Below, in pieces: positions 26,966 through 36,350 of a DNA stretch of 64,000 bases (position 1 is its first letter; each line of letters opens with the position of its first letter). The notes below the pieces were generated by a model, which did no database searches, was not told the DNA's origin, and was given only the letters and a program-made list of their open reading frames with translations. The translations under genes were made by a program, and so were the position numbers. This DNA comes from CAVQMB01 sp963713445 (lineage in GTDB: Bacteria; Pseudomonadota; Gammaproteobacteria; Competibacterales; Competibacteraceae). The stretch covers positions 1-64,000 of the forward strand of contig CAVQMB010000023.1 of assembly GCA_963713445.1 (NCBI GenBank), written 5' to 3'.

Positions 26966-28069
26966 TCACTGCCGGGCCGACATCTTCTGGTGAAAGCCGG
27001 TTTTGGCGAGATCCCCCAGCAGACTGCAGTCTATGCCCCGCGTGACATCGTGCATCTGTTTGAGCAGCCCCAGTTTGATCCACCACTGGTTGGTTAAGTG
27101 CGCGGCCGCCGGCCACTGGCCGTTCTTCAGCCCCAGCGGCAGCCCGCCTTGCATGACACCGCAATAGCGGGCCGCTTGTTCAAAATCGAACAGGTAGACG
27201 CCGCCCTTCTCAAATTTGCCGTTGGTCCCGACGACCGATTCCACGTCAGCCACCGGCCATTTCAGGAACTTGGCGATGAAGGCGTTGGACTCCTTGGTAT
27301 GGTCGTGCCAGTACTGCAGAGCCCGGTAGCGCAGCTTGAGCATGGCCAGGGCCGCCTTGCGGTGATCGCGCACGAAGTCCCGGTTCATGTAAATCGTGTC
27401 GCCGAGAATGCCCGTCTTGAGATAGTACGACTGCCCCGAGGTCGCCACCACGTGCGCGCCCTTCATGTTCTTCAAGACCTTGGAGACCCACGGGTTATAC
27501 ATGTAGGCCGCACCCAGCTCACCCGAGAGCATGGAACCCACCGCGTCCGGCGCGTTGAGATCGACCCACTGTACGTCCTTCGGTGACAGGCCGATCTTGT
27601 TCAGATACAACCCCATCAGCAGTTCGCCGATGTACGCCTGCGGCGCGGCCACCTTCTTGCCCTTGAGATCTGACGCACCGCGCACGCCGGGACCGGCAAC
27701 GATCTGGTCGGTGCCGTAGGACAGATCGTTCATGGCCACCGCGGCAATGGGCAGACTCTTGGCGACGGCAACCGGCACGTAATCCGAGGTACCACCCAGG
27801 ATGTCGAGCTTGCCTGCCGCCAGCAGCGAATAGGCGGTCAGCGGGTCCTGCAGAATCTGGACTTTCACGTCATAGCCCGGCGGCACCAGGTGTTTGGCCA
27901 CCGCCAGTGCGTAGAAGCTGTCGGCCGGCCAGCCAACGTTCAGCCCCATGGTGATGGTCTGTCTGGCCATGGCTACGGGTGCCATGGCCGCCAGCATCAG
28001 GGACAACCAGAGCGCGGTCGCGAAACCCCGCAAATACCGCGGTAACCGAACCGTTTTAATGATTTTCAT
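26966..28069 (-). CDS. NitT/TauT-type ABC substrate-binding protein (copy 1)
   Basis: Binding protein of 367 aa; the start is fixed by AGGAGGAG just before ATG AAA ATT. A signal peptide ends at PVAMA-RQ. It shares VPPGYDVKVQILQDPLTAYS, the GGTSDYVPVAVAK loop and the aromatic YYLKTGILGDTIYMN with the next gene, so ligand contacts are probably related. Residues differ at the first strand (GLNVGWPADSFYALAV versus GEVVAWPSYSFFALGV), near the expected ligand cleft, which fits divergence in specificity. Family: SBP_bac_9/NMT1-like. Confidence 0.88.
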   Translation of the reverse strand: MKIIKTVRLPRYLRGFATALWLSLMLAAMAPVAMARQTITMGLNVGWPADSFYALAVAKHLVPPGYDVKVQILQDPLTAYSLLAAGKLDILGGTSDYVPVAVAKSLPIAAVAMNDLSYGTDQIVAGPGVRGASDLKGKKVAAPQAYIGELLMGLYLNKIGLSPKDVQWVDLNAPDAVGSMLSGELGAAYMYNPWVSKVLKNMKGAHVVATSGQSYYLKTGILGDTIYMNRDFVRDHRKAALAMLKLRYRALQYWHDHTKESNAFIAKFLKWPVADVESVVGTNGKFEKGGVYLFDFEQAARYCGVMQGGLPLGLKNGQWPAAAHLTNQWWIKLGLLKQMHDVTRGIDCSLLGDLAKTGFHQKMSARQ

Positions 28070-28112
28070 TTGCTCCTCCTCAGTCTCTAACGTTCTCGGT
28101 TTCAGATAGGCT

Positions 28113-28934
28113 TTATATCGCACTACTCTGCTGTCTCATGAGGTGCATGATATGGCGCTCCATATCGACATAACCCGGCAGCGCCAGCAGTTCTTCTTTG
28201 GACCCGATCCGCTTGCCCTGCTTGAAGTCGGTGGTCATCACCTCGGCCACCCGCCCCGGGCCGCGGGTCAGGAAGATGATCCGGTCAGCGAGGAAAATCC
28301 CCTCCTCGATATCGTGGGTCACCATGACCGCGGTGGTCCGGGACTGCTCCAGGATGGACAGCATCAGTTCCTGCATATGCCAGCGGGTTTCGGCATCGAG
28401 GGCGCCGAACGGCTCGTCCAGCAACAGCAGCGACGGCGCATTGGCCAGCGTCCGGGCAATGGCAACCCGTTGTTTCATGCCACCGGAAAGCTGTCTGGGA
28501 TAGGCATTGCGGAACCGGCTCAGGCCCACCAGTTCGATGAAATGCTCGGCCCGTTCCCGGCGTTCGGCCCTGGCAACACCGTTGAGCCGCATACCGTATT
28601 CGACATTCTTTGTCACGGTGAGCCAGTCGAACGACGTATAGGCCTGGAACACCATGCCGCGCTCGCGGTGCGGCCCGGCGATCTGGTGCCCGTCCAGGGT
28701 CAGCGAGCCCTCGCTCGGTTCCTCCAGGCCGGCGATCAGCCGTAACGCAGTCGATTTCCCGCAGCCCGACGGCCCCAGCAGGACGCACATCTCGTTTTCC
28801 TGGACATCGAAGGTGATATCCGTGATGGCGTCGATGGTCTCCGTCCGGGACAACTGGAACGACTTGCGGACGTCCCTCAGAAGCAGCTTGGCCTCGGGTG
28901 GAGCCGATTGCGCGGCACTGGATGCGTTGTTCAC
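28113..28934 (-). CDS. NitT/TauT-type ABC transporter ATP-binding protein
   Basis: Cytoplasmic ATPase of 273 aa. GTG at 28934 preceded by GGAGAG is chosen because the 28 residues upstream lie in the permease coding region and have no homology. Walker A LLGPSGCGKSTALRLIAGL, signature LSGGMKQRVAIARTLA, Walker B LLLLDEPFGALDAETR and VTHDIEEGIFLADRI are those of the SsuB/TauB/NrtD group. It lies 13 bases after the permease stop and just before the first binding protein. Confidence 0.94.
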   Translation of the reverse strand: MNNASSAAQSAPPEAKLLLRDVRKSFQLSRTETIDAITDITFDVQENEMCVLLGPSGCGKSTALRLIAGLEEPSEGSLTLDGHQIAGPHRERGMVFQAYTSFDWLTVTKNVEYGMRLNGVARAERRERAEHFIELVGLSRFRNAYPRQLSGGMKQRVAIARTLANAPSLLLLDEPFGALDAETRWHMQELMLSILEQSRTTAVMVTHDIEEGIFLADRIIFLTRGPGRVAEVMTTDFKQGKRIGSKEELLALPGYVDMERHIMHLMRQQSSAI

Positions 28935-28947
28935 GGTGCGCTCTCTC

Positions 28948-29814
28948 CTAATACAGATACCGGAACAGCGCCCGGTGGATGCGTCTGAAACCGATGTCGA
29001 ACAACAGCCCCAGCACACCGATGACAGCTATCCCCGCCAGGATGTCAGGTGTTTCAAGAAACCGCTTGGCGCGCATCATCATGGCGCCGATGCCGGTGGT
29101 AGGCGCCATGATTTCGGCAATCACCAGGTAGGTCCAGCTCACCGCCAGCATCTGGCGCATTGCGGTAACCACATCCGGCATCACCGCGGGCACGACAACC
29201 GTCCAGACGATCTGCGAGCGTGAACCGCCCAGGGTCATGGACGTTTCCAACAGTTCCATGCGCACCGAGCGCGTGTGGTCCATGATCAGCGTGATCAGAA
29301 AGAAGATGACGCCAATGATGAGCAGTGACAGTTTCGAGCCTTCCCCGGTACCGAACCACATCAGCAACAGCGGTATGAACGACGGTGCCGGCAGATAGCG
29401 CCAGGCCGACACGAACGGATTGAAAAAGGCCTCGACGGTGCCGAACGTACCCATACAGATGCCGAGAGGAATCGCAATGGCGCAGGCGATGGTGAAGCTC
29501 ACCAGAATCCGCAGGACACTGATGCCGATATCCGAGAGGAATCCGTTGTGGGCGATCAGCCGGTAAAGCGCGGCAACCACCTGATCCGGCGAGGGCAGCA
29601 GCAGCGGCGATGTCAGATGCACCATGACCGCGCCCCACCAGATGGCAATGAACAGAATCCACGCACCCACGCCAAGCAACAGGCCCCTTGTCCGTGGGAT
29701 GGGCTGGCGGATGCTCAGCCAGCCGCCGCGCGTCCGGGACGCGGCCCCGGACGGTTGCGGCACATTGCTCCCGGTGTCACCCGGAGCCTTTACCACATCT
29801 TGCCTGCTCGACAC
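28948..29814 (-). CDS. NitT/TauT-type ABC transporter permease
   Basis: Inner-membrane permease of 288 aa with six predicted helices. The N-terminal 35 residues are polar; the first helix is LLGVGAWILFIAIWWGAVMV. The coupling EAA-like loop reads ETSMTLGGSRSQIVWTVVVP, as in SsuC/TauC, and the last helices carry IMAPTTGIGAMMMRA. It is the third gene of the operon after the ureohydrolase and deacetylase, so it probably imports their substrate or a precursor. Confidence 0.92.
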   Translation of the reverse strand: MSSRQDVVKAPGDTGSNVPQPSGAASRTRGGWLSIRQPIPRTRGLLLGVGAWILFIAIWWGAVMVHLTSPLLLPSPDQVVAALYRLIAHNGFLSDIGISVLRILVSFTIACAIAIPLGICMGTFGTVEAFFNPFVSAWRYLPAPSFIPLLLMWFGTGEGSKLSLLIIGVIFFLITLIMDHTRSVRMELLETSMTLGGSRSQIVWTVVVPAVMPDVVTAMRQMLAVSWTYLVIAEIMAPTTGIGAMMMRAKRFLETPDILAGIAVIGVLGLLFDIGFRRIHRALFRYLY

Positions 29815-29913
29815 CGACTCACTCTCCTTCGCACTTGGACGGTACCTGCGCTGCGGCGCAACCCGCTTGCCGCAGGCCGGCTCCCCGCGCGATCATCGCC
29901 AGCGACCCCATGC

Positions 29914-30777
29914 TCAACCGGGAAACTCGTGAAACACATCGCGCACGGTCGGTGCCGGCAATGATCCGTCCCGATACCATCCCGCCAACTGATCCAGGCT
30001 GGTGAACAGGACGTCGCCCGCTGCCGTCATGTAATCAATGAATTCGCCCAGTGCCTGGGCACGACCCGGGCGGCCCGACAGCTGGGGATGCATGGTGAAG
30101 CACAGAAACCCGCCTTCACTGCGGACCGCGTCGAATTCACGCTGCCACATGCCGATCAGTTTGGCCGGCGCAGCGATGGCGTTGGGCGCGCCACCACCCG
30201 GCACAAAGGCATATTGCTCCCAGTCGTCCAGCGCCCAGGCCACCGGAAATTCCAGCAGCGGCGGGGACGTCCCGTGCGCGATCCGATACGGCCGGTCATC
30301 GGCCATCAGGCTCGAGTCGTAGACAAAACCCTCGGCTGCCAGCAAACCAAACGTGGCCCGGGTCACCTCCCATAGCGGCGCCCGATAACCCAGTGGCCGG
30401 CACCCCAGAGCCTCGGCCAACGGCGCCATGCCCTGCGCCAGAATCTCCGCTTCGCGTTCGGGGGCTACACCTTCCAGCGGCTCATGCCGATAACCGTGGT
30501 GCCCGACCGGGTGGCCGGCCGCAACAATTCGCGCGACCACCGACCGGTCATATTCCGCCACATAGCCGGGCACGAAAAACTGGGCGGGCACGCCACGCGC
30601 GCTCAGCGTGGCCAGAATCCGGTCCAGGCCCGGCCCGCGGCCGTAGCGGCCCATGGACAGCAGACCAGGTCGCTCCAGCACTCCTGGGCTGCCGAGGAAG
30701 GCGGTCTCGCCATCCACGTCGAACGACAACACCACGCAACAGCGCTTGTCCCCCGGCCAGCGGTGATTCGGCATCAT
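29914..30777 (-). CDS. Polysaccharide deacetylase-family protein (PuuE-like)
   Basis: NodB-fold hydrolase of 287 aa resembling PuuE-type allantoinases and imidases rather than sugar deacetylases. VVLSFDVDGETAFLG gives the metal/catalytic Asp motif, GHPVGHHGYRHEPLEG the two metal-binding histidines, LGYRAPLWEV the Arg-Ala-Pro motif and CFTMHPQLSGRPGRA the late His-Pro motif. Its start overlaps the stop of the ureohydrolase gene by 4 bases, showing tight coupling. Together they suggest hydrolysis of a ureide, cyclic amide or guanidino compound. Exact substrate unknown. Confidence 0.88.
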   Translation of the reverse strand: MMPNHRWPGDKRCCVVLSFDVDGETAFLGSPGVLERPGLLSMGRYGRGPGLDRILATLSARGVPAQFFVPGYVAEYDRSVVARIVAAGHPVGHHGYRHEPLEGVAPEREAEILAQGMAPLAEALGCRPLGYRAPLWEVTRATFGLLAAEGFVYDSSLMADDRPYRIAHGTSPPLLEFPVAWALDDWEQYAFVPGGGAPNAIAAPAKLIGMWQREFDAVRSEGGFLCFTMHPQLSGRPGRAQALGEFIDYMTAAGDVLFTSLDQLAGWYRDGSLPAPTVRDVFHEFPG

Positions 30778-31760
30778 ATGCTCCTGGATCGGGCGGCCAC
30801 CGTCTCCGCGAAAAGGCATAGCATTTCGTACATCAGCGTAGCCCCGACCAGCGCGGTGTTACCGCTGGGATCGAACGGCGGAGCCACCTCGACCACATCG
30901 CCGCCAACGAATGCCAGTCCGCGCAAGCCGCGCAGCAACGCCTGCGCCTCGAGCGTGGAGATGCCGCCGATCTCGGGCGTACCAGTACCCGGCGCATAGA
31001 CCGGATCGAGGCCATCGACGTCAAACGACAGATAAACCGGGCCGTCGCCGACCACCCGGCGCGCCTCGGCAATCACCGCTTTGACGCCGAGTTCGGCAAA
31101 CTCTTCCATGAAGATGACCCGCATGCCTTTCTGGAGCGAATAATCCCAGCCCTCGGCGGTGTTCTGCGCACCGCGAATACCGATCTGGACGGTCCGCCTG
31201 GGGTCTAGCAACCCGGCTTCCGTGGCCAGCCGGAACGGCCCGCCGTGGTGAAACTTGGAACCCATAAACTCGTCCCAGGTATCGGTATGGGCGTCGATAT
31301 GGATGAGCCCCACCGGTTCGTCGGCCGCAATGCCCCGCAGGATGGGATAGGTGACGGAATGGTCGCCGCCGGCGGACAGTGGCATAACACCGGCCGCGTG
31401 GAGCTGGCCGAAAAACCCGGCGATGTCGTCGCTCACGCGTTCGAGGTCGTACACCGAACGGAACCGCACATCGCCGGCATCGGCCACCCGGCAAAGCGCA
31501 TACGGATTGACCCGGGTAACGTGATGCGTGGTCCGCATCAGGCTGGACATATTGCGGATCTCGCGCGGCCCGTGCCGGGCTCCGGGACGGTTACTCACGC
31601 CACCATCGAACGGCACCCCGACCAGCGCAATGTCGACATCGGACAGCCGCTCCAGCAACGGCGCACGCATGAACGAGGCAATACCCGTGTAACGGGGTTC
31701 GTGACTCGGCCGGAACTCCTCACCCGTGACCGGACTCGTCACGGTAACGTCTGACGCCAT
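30774..31760 (-). CDS. Ureohydrolase (agmatinase family)
   Basis: Mn-dependent hydrolase of guanidino compounds, 328 aa. All metal ligands are visible: GGDHSVTYP (His), IHIDAHTDTWD (Asp, His, Asp) and LSFDVDGLDPVYAPGTGTPE (two Asp). The set VPFDGGVSNRPGARHGPREIR is typical of agmatinase, guanidinobutyrase and related enzymes; the family label SpeB is often given without proof of agmatine as substrate. It is the first gene of the operon, with a sigma70-like promoter about 90 bases upstream, and overlaps the deacetylase start. Confidence 0.9.
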   Translation of the reverse strand: MASDVTVTSPVTGEEFRPSHEPRYTGIASFMRAPLLERLSDVDIALVGVPFDGGVSNRPGARHGPREIRNMSSLMRTTHHVTRVNPYALCRVADAGDVRFRSVYDLERVSDDIAGFFGQLHAAGVMPLSAGGDHSVTYPILRGIAADEPVGLIHIDAHTDTWDEFMGSKFHHGGPFRLATEAGLLDPRRTVQIGIRGAQNTAEGWDYSLQKGMRVIFMEEFAELGVKAVIAEARRVVGDGPVYLSFDVDGLDPVYAPGTGTPEIGGISTLEAQALLRGLRGLAFVGGDVVEVAPPFDPSGNTALVGATLMYEMLCLFAETVAARSRSI

Positions 31761-31848
31761 AGCTTGACCGCCCTTTTGTGGATTCACTGTGCACTGCAAC
31801 CGCTTACTGTGACCTGATTCCGCGGCCCACAACTGCTGGCTACATAGC

Positions 31849-31877
31849 ATCTAATTTTAGAGTATCTATAAGTTCAA
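31849..31877 (-). promoter_or_regulatory. Putative promoter of ureohydrolase operon
   Basis: On the minus strand TTGAAC (31872-31877) and TTAGAT (31849-31854) are 17 bases apart in an AT-rich segment, about 90 bases before the start codon. This would drive the operon running to the TetR gene. Confidence 0.45.
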
Positions 31878-32139
31878 AAAACTTACTTGATGGAAAGGCA
31901 TCTGTCAAATGCATACGACATCGCTCCTCCGCGACCCGCGCGGAAGCACACAGCGACAGCCGATCTCACTGCATGACAGACGGAAGCGCAAACAGCGAGC
32001 GTGGCTCCGCAATGTCGCGCACCCGCTGGAAAATTTCAGTCACCAGGGCAGGATTCGGAGGTACGGACGCAGTGCGCCTCAGGGCAATCCGAAACGCCGT
32101 GAGGATGGGGCGAGCCGTGCCGACGGCGCGGCACTGGGC
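31878..32139. other. Intergenic region, no gene seen
   Basis: Lies between the GlnQ-type gene end and the ureohydrolase promoter. No motif-bearing frame or strong hairpin was found. Confidence 0.4.
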
Positions 32140-32880
32140 TCAATTCAGAATGCGTTCCAGAAAACGCTGTACCCGCGGATTGTCGGAATTGGCGAAAAAC
32201 GCGCCCGGCGATGCTTCCAGCAGGATGCGACCCTCGTCCATGAACACGATGCGATTCGCACAACGCCGCGCGAATCCCATCTCGTGGGTCACAACCACCA
32301 TGGTGGTACCCTCGTCGGCCAGGGTCTTCATCGTTTCCAGGACTTCGTGCACCATCTCCGGATCAAGCGCACTGGTCGGTTCGTCGAACAGCATCAGCCG
32401 GGGCCTGAGCGCCAGCGCGCGGGCGATAGCGACACGCTGTTTCTGACCTCCCGAGAGCGAATTCGGATAGGCATCCTCCTTCTCCGGCAGGCCCACCTTG
32501 GCGAGCAATTCGCGGGCGCGGGCGACGTTCTCGTCGCGGCTCAGCTTAAGCACCTTGGACGGCGCCAGCGTGATGTTGCGCAGCACGCTGAGGTGTGGGA
32601 ACAGATTGAAATGCTGGAACACCATGCCGATCTGCATCCGCACCCGGTTGATGTTGACCGCACCGTGCGCGATATCCTGCCCCTCGAACCGAATCACACC
32701 CGAACTAGGTGTCTCCAGCAGATTGAGACAGCGCAGCAGGGTGCTCTTGCCAGAACCGCTGGGGCCGATGATGGCCACCACCTCGCCGCGGGCGATGGAC
32801 AGATCGATGTCGCGCAGCACGACGTTTTTGCCGAAAGCCTTACTGACGCCCTCGGTGCGTACGATTTCCGCCGTCATCAC
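32140..32880 (-). CDS. Polar amino-acid ABC transporter ATP-binding protein
   Basis: GlnQ/HisP-type ATPase of 246 aa. Walker A IIGPSGSGKSTLLRCLNLLE, IGMVFQHFNLFPHLSVLRN (diagnostic for this group), signature LSGGQKQRVAIARALAL, Walker B LMLFDEPTSALDPEMV and VVTHEMGFAR are intact. Start overlaps the permease stop by 4 bases. With the permease and binding protein upstream it forms a complete importer for a polar amino acid or related cation. Confidence 0.95.
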   Translation of the reverse strand: MMTAEIVRTEGVSKAFGKNVVLRDIDLSIARGEVVAIIGPSGSGKSTLLRCLNLLETPSSGVIRFEGQDIAHGAVNINRVRMQIGMVFQHFNLFPHLSVLRNITLAPSKVLKLSRDENVARARELLAKVGLPEKEDAYPNSLSGGQKQRVAIARALALRPRLMLFDEPTSALDPEMVHEVLETMKTLADEGTTMVVVTHEMGFARRCANRIVFMDEGRILLEASPGAFFANSDNPRVQRFLERILN

Positions 32881-33536
32881 ACGTACACCCGCAGCCGCCG
32901 CTCCAGCAGCTGCGTCACCGCGCTCACCGCCGTGGTCATGAGGTAGTACATGATACCGATGGTGAGGAAAATCGCGAAGTTCTGAAACGTGCTGCTTATC
33001 ACCATCTGGGCGCTCAGAAACAACTCCTGAACCGTCACCAGCGAGACCAGCGCGGAGTTTTTGGTCAGCGCCACGAATTCGTTGCCGAGCGGCGGCAGCA
33101 TGCGCAGAAATGCCTGCGGAAACACCACGTAGAGCATCGCCTGGAATCCGCTCAGTCCCAGCGCACGGGCGGCTTCCACCTGGCTTGACTCGATCGACTG
33201 GATGGCGCCGCGGACGATCTCGGTCTGGTAAGAGCCACTGTAGACCGCCAGCGTTCCCACCGCCGCGGCCATCGCCGAGACCTTGATGCCGATCTGCGGA
33301 AACGCGTAGTAGACGAAGAACAGTTGCACCACGAAGGGAGTGCCCCGGATCACCGAAACGTAGGCCGTCGCCAGCCAGCGCAGCGGGCGGAACCGCGACA
33401 GCTTGGACAGACCGCCGACAATGCCGGCGACGACCCCGAGCAGCAGGGCCATCGCCACGACCTCTACGGTAACCAGGGCTCCGTGGAGCAGGAACGGCAT
33501 CGACGAGATGACCGTCTGGAGCCCGAGTTCACTCAT
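32877..33536 (-). CDS. Polar amino-acid ABC transporter permease
   Basis: Inner-membrane permease of 219 aa, HisM/GlnP type. The family motif is present as YVSVIRGTPFVVQLFFVYY in the N-terminal half, and the EAA loop as ARALGLSGFQAMLYVVFPQA followed by LPPLGNEFVALTKNSALVS. About five hydrophobic helices. Its start overlaps the binding-protein stop by one base and its stop overlaps the ATPase start, so the three genes are translated together. Confidence 0.94.
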   Translation of the reverse strand: MSELGLQTVISSMPFLLHGALVTVEVVAMALLLGVVAGIVGGLSKLSRFRPLRWLATAYVSVIRGTPFVVQLFFVYYAFPQIGIKVSAMAAAVGTLAVYSGSYQTEIVRGAIQSIESSQVEAARALGLSGFQAMLYVVFPQAFLRMLPPLGNEFVALTKNSALVSLVTVQELFLSAQMVISSTFQNFAIFLTIGIMYYLMTTAVSAVTQLLERRLRVYV

Positions 33537-34327
33537 TACTCGTTACCGAACCACTTGTGCTGCAGTTTCTTAAGCGACCCGTCCTTGGTCATCGCCGCTA
33601 GCGCACCGTTGACCGCCGCCAGCAGATCCTTGTCGCCCTTGCGCATGGCATAGCCGTAGCGTTCATGGGTCAGCAGGAAACCGGCCATCTTGGCGCCGCC
33701 ATGCACCTTGATGTAGTAGCGCGCTGCCGGATAACCGGTGACCACTGCATCGGCCCGGCCACTCTGCAGCGACTGGAACATCTGGTCGTTGGTCTGGACG
33801 ATCAGCAGATGCACTTTCGGCAGGTGGGTTCTCAGCCAGTCCACCGACTTGGTGCCGACCTGCACCGCCACGGTCTTGCCGTCCAAATCATGCGGCTTGC
33901 GGATGGCGTTGTCGGAAGGCTTCAGCATCACGCCCAGACCGCCGGTAAAATACGACTTGGAGAAGTTCACCACCTTAGCGCGGGTCGCGGTGATGTAGAT
34001 AGCCGAGGCAGCAAAATCGATATGGTTGGCCTGCAGCGCTGGAATGAGCTGACCGAACGGCACCTGTTTGAATTCGACCTTGTTGATCCCGATGTGATGG
34101 GCGATGGCATTGACCAGATCAATATCGAAACCGGACTTCTGGCCATCCGTGGAGGTCTGCTCGAACGGCGGGAAAGTGGCGTCGGTGCCAACGATCCAGG
34201 TTTTCTGGCCTGATTTCAGCGACTTCAGCAGGCCGGCAGCATGCGCCTGCGGCACTGCCACCACCGCCACGGCGAGGCTGACGCCAACGCCGGACAACCA
34301 ACCGAGCAACGATCTTCTGGTTATCAT
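33536..34327 (-). CDS. Polar amino-acid ABC transporter substrate-binding protein
   Basis: SBP_bac_3 family, 263 aa from ATG 34327. The signal sequence MITRRSLLGWLSGVGVSLAV has a twin-arginine pair and ends at AHA-AG, so export by Tat is possible. The mature protein opens VGTDATFPPFEQTS and has GFDIDLVNAIAHHIG, LIPALQANHIDFAAS and VAVQVGTKSVDWLRTHLP. Ligand contacts typical for arginine/histidine binders cannot be confirmed by eye. First gene of the three-gene transporter. Confidence 0.92.
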   Translation of the reverse strand: MITRRSLLGWLSGVGVSLAVAVVAVPQAHAAGLLKSLKSGQKTWIVGTDATFPPFEQTSTDGQKSGFDIDLVNAIAHHIGINKVEFKQVPFGQLIPALQANHIDFAASAIYITATRAKVVNFSKSYFTGGLGVMLKPSDNAIRKPHDLDGKTVAVQVGTKSVDWLRTHLPKVHLLIVQTNDQMFQSLQSGRADAVVTGYPAARYYIKVHGGAKMAGFLLTHERYGYAMRKGDKDLLAAVNGALAAMTKDGSLKKLQHKWFGNE

Positions 34328-34909
34328 CTTTCTGTCTCCCCAAGAGGTACTGGAACGCACCGGCCTAAAACTGTTGCAGGTTGGAAACGATGCGCGCCAC
34401 GGTTCACGAAACGAAAACACGCCGGCCTCATCATCGGTCGGAGGACCGGTCTTATGTCGTGGATCGGATGGTCAGCCAACAGGACTACAATCCACCTTCG
34501 CCCACACCATCCGGGCCTTACTATAATGCCAATCCGCCGGAGCGGCTAGCGGGCTGGTATCGCGTTTGCGACCCGTGATCCCGGACCGATAACGACCGCG
34601 GAAACCATCAGCGGAAGAAGCTTTCGGGCGTCGGCTTGAAGCCGGCGAACCGTCATATGTTAACCGCGACATCAGCTCGATCGCCTGCTCTCGGCCGTGA
34701 TCCTGCTGCCGAATGAGCGTCCGGCAGACATCGCAAATGGGCGCCCACGCTGTGTCACATCACCGGCTTGGCGGCCGCGATAACATCCACCACGTGCCGC
34801 CGAGACGCTGGCTTAACCTGGTGGTGACTATTTTTTAACGGCATGGAAATATTGCGTGTGCATTGAGCTAAAGTATTCCTTGATCGGCACACCACCAGAG
34901 AGTGAAATC
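34328..34909. other. Long intergenic region
   Basis: About 580 bases between the divergent binding-protein and TTHB210-like genes. It must hold promoters for both. No gene with recognisable motifs was found. Confidence 0.4.
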
Positions 34910-35710
34910 GTGAAACATATAACACAACGAATCAAAAGCCTCGTTAAAGGGGCCTGCCTTGGACTCGCCACCGCGTCGCTGTTAGGCGCTGGCAATATCG
35001 CCAACGCCGCGACCTACCAGGGCGCACGGGTTCATATCGGCAAGGGCACCGCCCACGTGGTGGTCCGGACCGACGCGTCGAACAAGCCGTCCTCGGTGGC
35101 GGTAGCACTGAGCCGCGGCGCCATAGAAGGGCTCCCGACCGAGCTGAACAAAAAATCCGCCGAAGGCTCCTGGGAGTTTCCGCTGCCCATGCCGACCCAC
35201 GGCCCGAAGACCGGCTATACAGAGGTCGTCATCGACTGGAACCCGCATGGCCATCCGCCGCCGCACATCTACACCGTGCCGCATTTCGACTTCCACTTCT
35301 ACAACATTGCGCCAGCCGCCGTGGAGCAGATTGCCTTCACGGGACCAACCGATCCGGCGACCAAGGTGTCTGACGCCGACCTCATTCCGCCGGACTACAA
35401 GGTTATCCCGGACACCGCGGTGAACCAGATGGGTGTGCACGCCGTCGATACCAAAGCGCCAGAGTTCCACGGTAAGCCCTTCACCGCCACCTTTATCTAC
35501 GGCTACTACAAAGGGCAGCTTATCTTCCTCGAGCCGATGGTGACGCGGGCCTTCCTGCTAACGAAACCGAATCTGACGTCACCGGTGAAGACGCCTGCTC
35601 ATTACAGCCATACCGGCTATTATCCGACTCGCTACAGTGTCCGCTACGACCAGCGCAGCAAAGGGTATCTGCTGGAGTTAGGCGGTCTGAAGCACTGGAC
35701 TGCCGAGTAG
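34910..35710 (+). CDS. Secreted TTHB210-like (DUF5602) protein
   Basis: Exported protein of 266 aa beginning at GTG 34910; an upstream GTG at 34856 is possible. The signal peptide (KGACLGLATASLLGAGN) ends at ANA-AT. The mature part contains YTEVVIDWNPHGHPPPHIYT and VPHFDFHFYNI, a His-rich segment that is the hallmark of the TTHB210-like group, and ends with an acidic/aromatic tail. The histidines suggest metal binding. Function unknown; homologues occur in bacteria exposed to metal or oxidative stress. Stands alone with its own long upstream region. Confidence 0.7.
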   Translation: MKHITQRIKSLVKGACLGLATASLLGAGNIANAATYQGARVHIGKGTAHVVVRTDASNKPSSVAVALSRGAIEGLPTELNKKSAEGSWEFPLPMPTHGPKTGYTEVVIDWNPHGHPPPHIYTVPHFDFHFYNIAPAAVEQIAFTGPTDPATKVSDADLIPPDYKVIPDTAVNQMGVHAVDTKAPEFHGKPFTATFIYGYYKGQLIFLEPMVTRAFLLTKPNLTSPVKTPAHYSHTGYYPTRYSVRYDQRSKGYLLELGGLKHWTAE

Positions 35711-35827
35711 CATTTAACGCGATCCCCGCGCCAAAGCGACGAGCCGATCGGACGGTTTCAGACCCGACATCGCTTAGCGCTCCAGCAACCGGTGGCCGAT
35801 CGAAACGTTGCGCGGATCGGCCTCCTC

Positions 35828-36124
35828 CTAAATCCGCGCCACCGTCTCCCGCATCGATTCTTGCGGCTGTCGCCATTCCCCGTAAACCGTCACCGGTCGA
35901 TCATTGAGCCAGGATGCTAGCGCGACCGGGTCGACATCCATGACGTGGGCTACCCCGCGACAAACACGGTGTAGCGCGCCGCATCGTGACAAAACATCAC
36001 GCATTGACGGCGGTCGGCCATGACAAGATGCCCGTGCCAGTTCCCTAGCGGGGAGTCTTCCTCGAGCGGGATCGCAAACATCCGGCAATTTGCCGGCCAG
36101 CTTTTTGGAGCAATGGATGATCAT
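35828..36124 (-). pseudogene. DUF6933-like gene, frameshifted
   Basis: The frame starts MIIHCSKKLAGKLPDV, the conserved N-terminus of DUF6933 proteins. A frame change after about 20 codons is needed to continue: the second frame reads EDSPLGNWHGHLVMADRRQC then VMFCHDAARYTVFVAG, the family core, and meets a stop soon after. The original protein would be about 150 aa. It is therefore a broken gene in a low-coding region. Confidence 0.6.
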
Positions 36125-36350
36125 TGGCAGGCAGGTTGCGAGCGGGCAGTCCCGTCATTTGAAATGCACCGCTGATTACCCTGGAATCGATCAGCTTTAA
36201 ACCGTACTTCGCAACATTTTCGTCGACCCACACGAGCAGGGCCGATTGGATATCTTGCCAGTGTCCGCTCCGATCGGCCAAGGTATCGGTATCGATGGGC
36301 AGGCGGGCGGTTCTTATCCAGGACCGTACATCCCTAAAACCAGCGGCCAT
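36125..36350 (-). other. Possible short hypothetical gene
   Basis: A minus frame starting MAAGFRDVRSWIRTARLPID and continuing WVDENVAKYGLKLIDSRVIS has coding-like composition and no match I know. It runs on into the DUF6933 start, so at most its first 75 codons could be a real gene or remnant. Confidence 0.25.

Noticed and set aside
31909..32946. 345-codon plus-strand frame opposite the GlnQ-type gene
   Set aside because: Shadow of an ATPase gene with all motifs on the minus strand.
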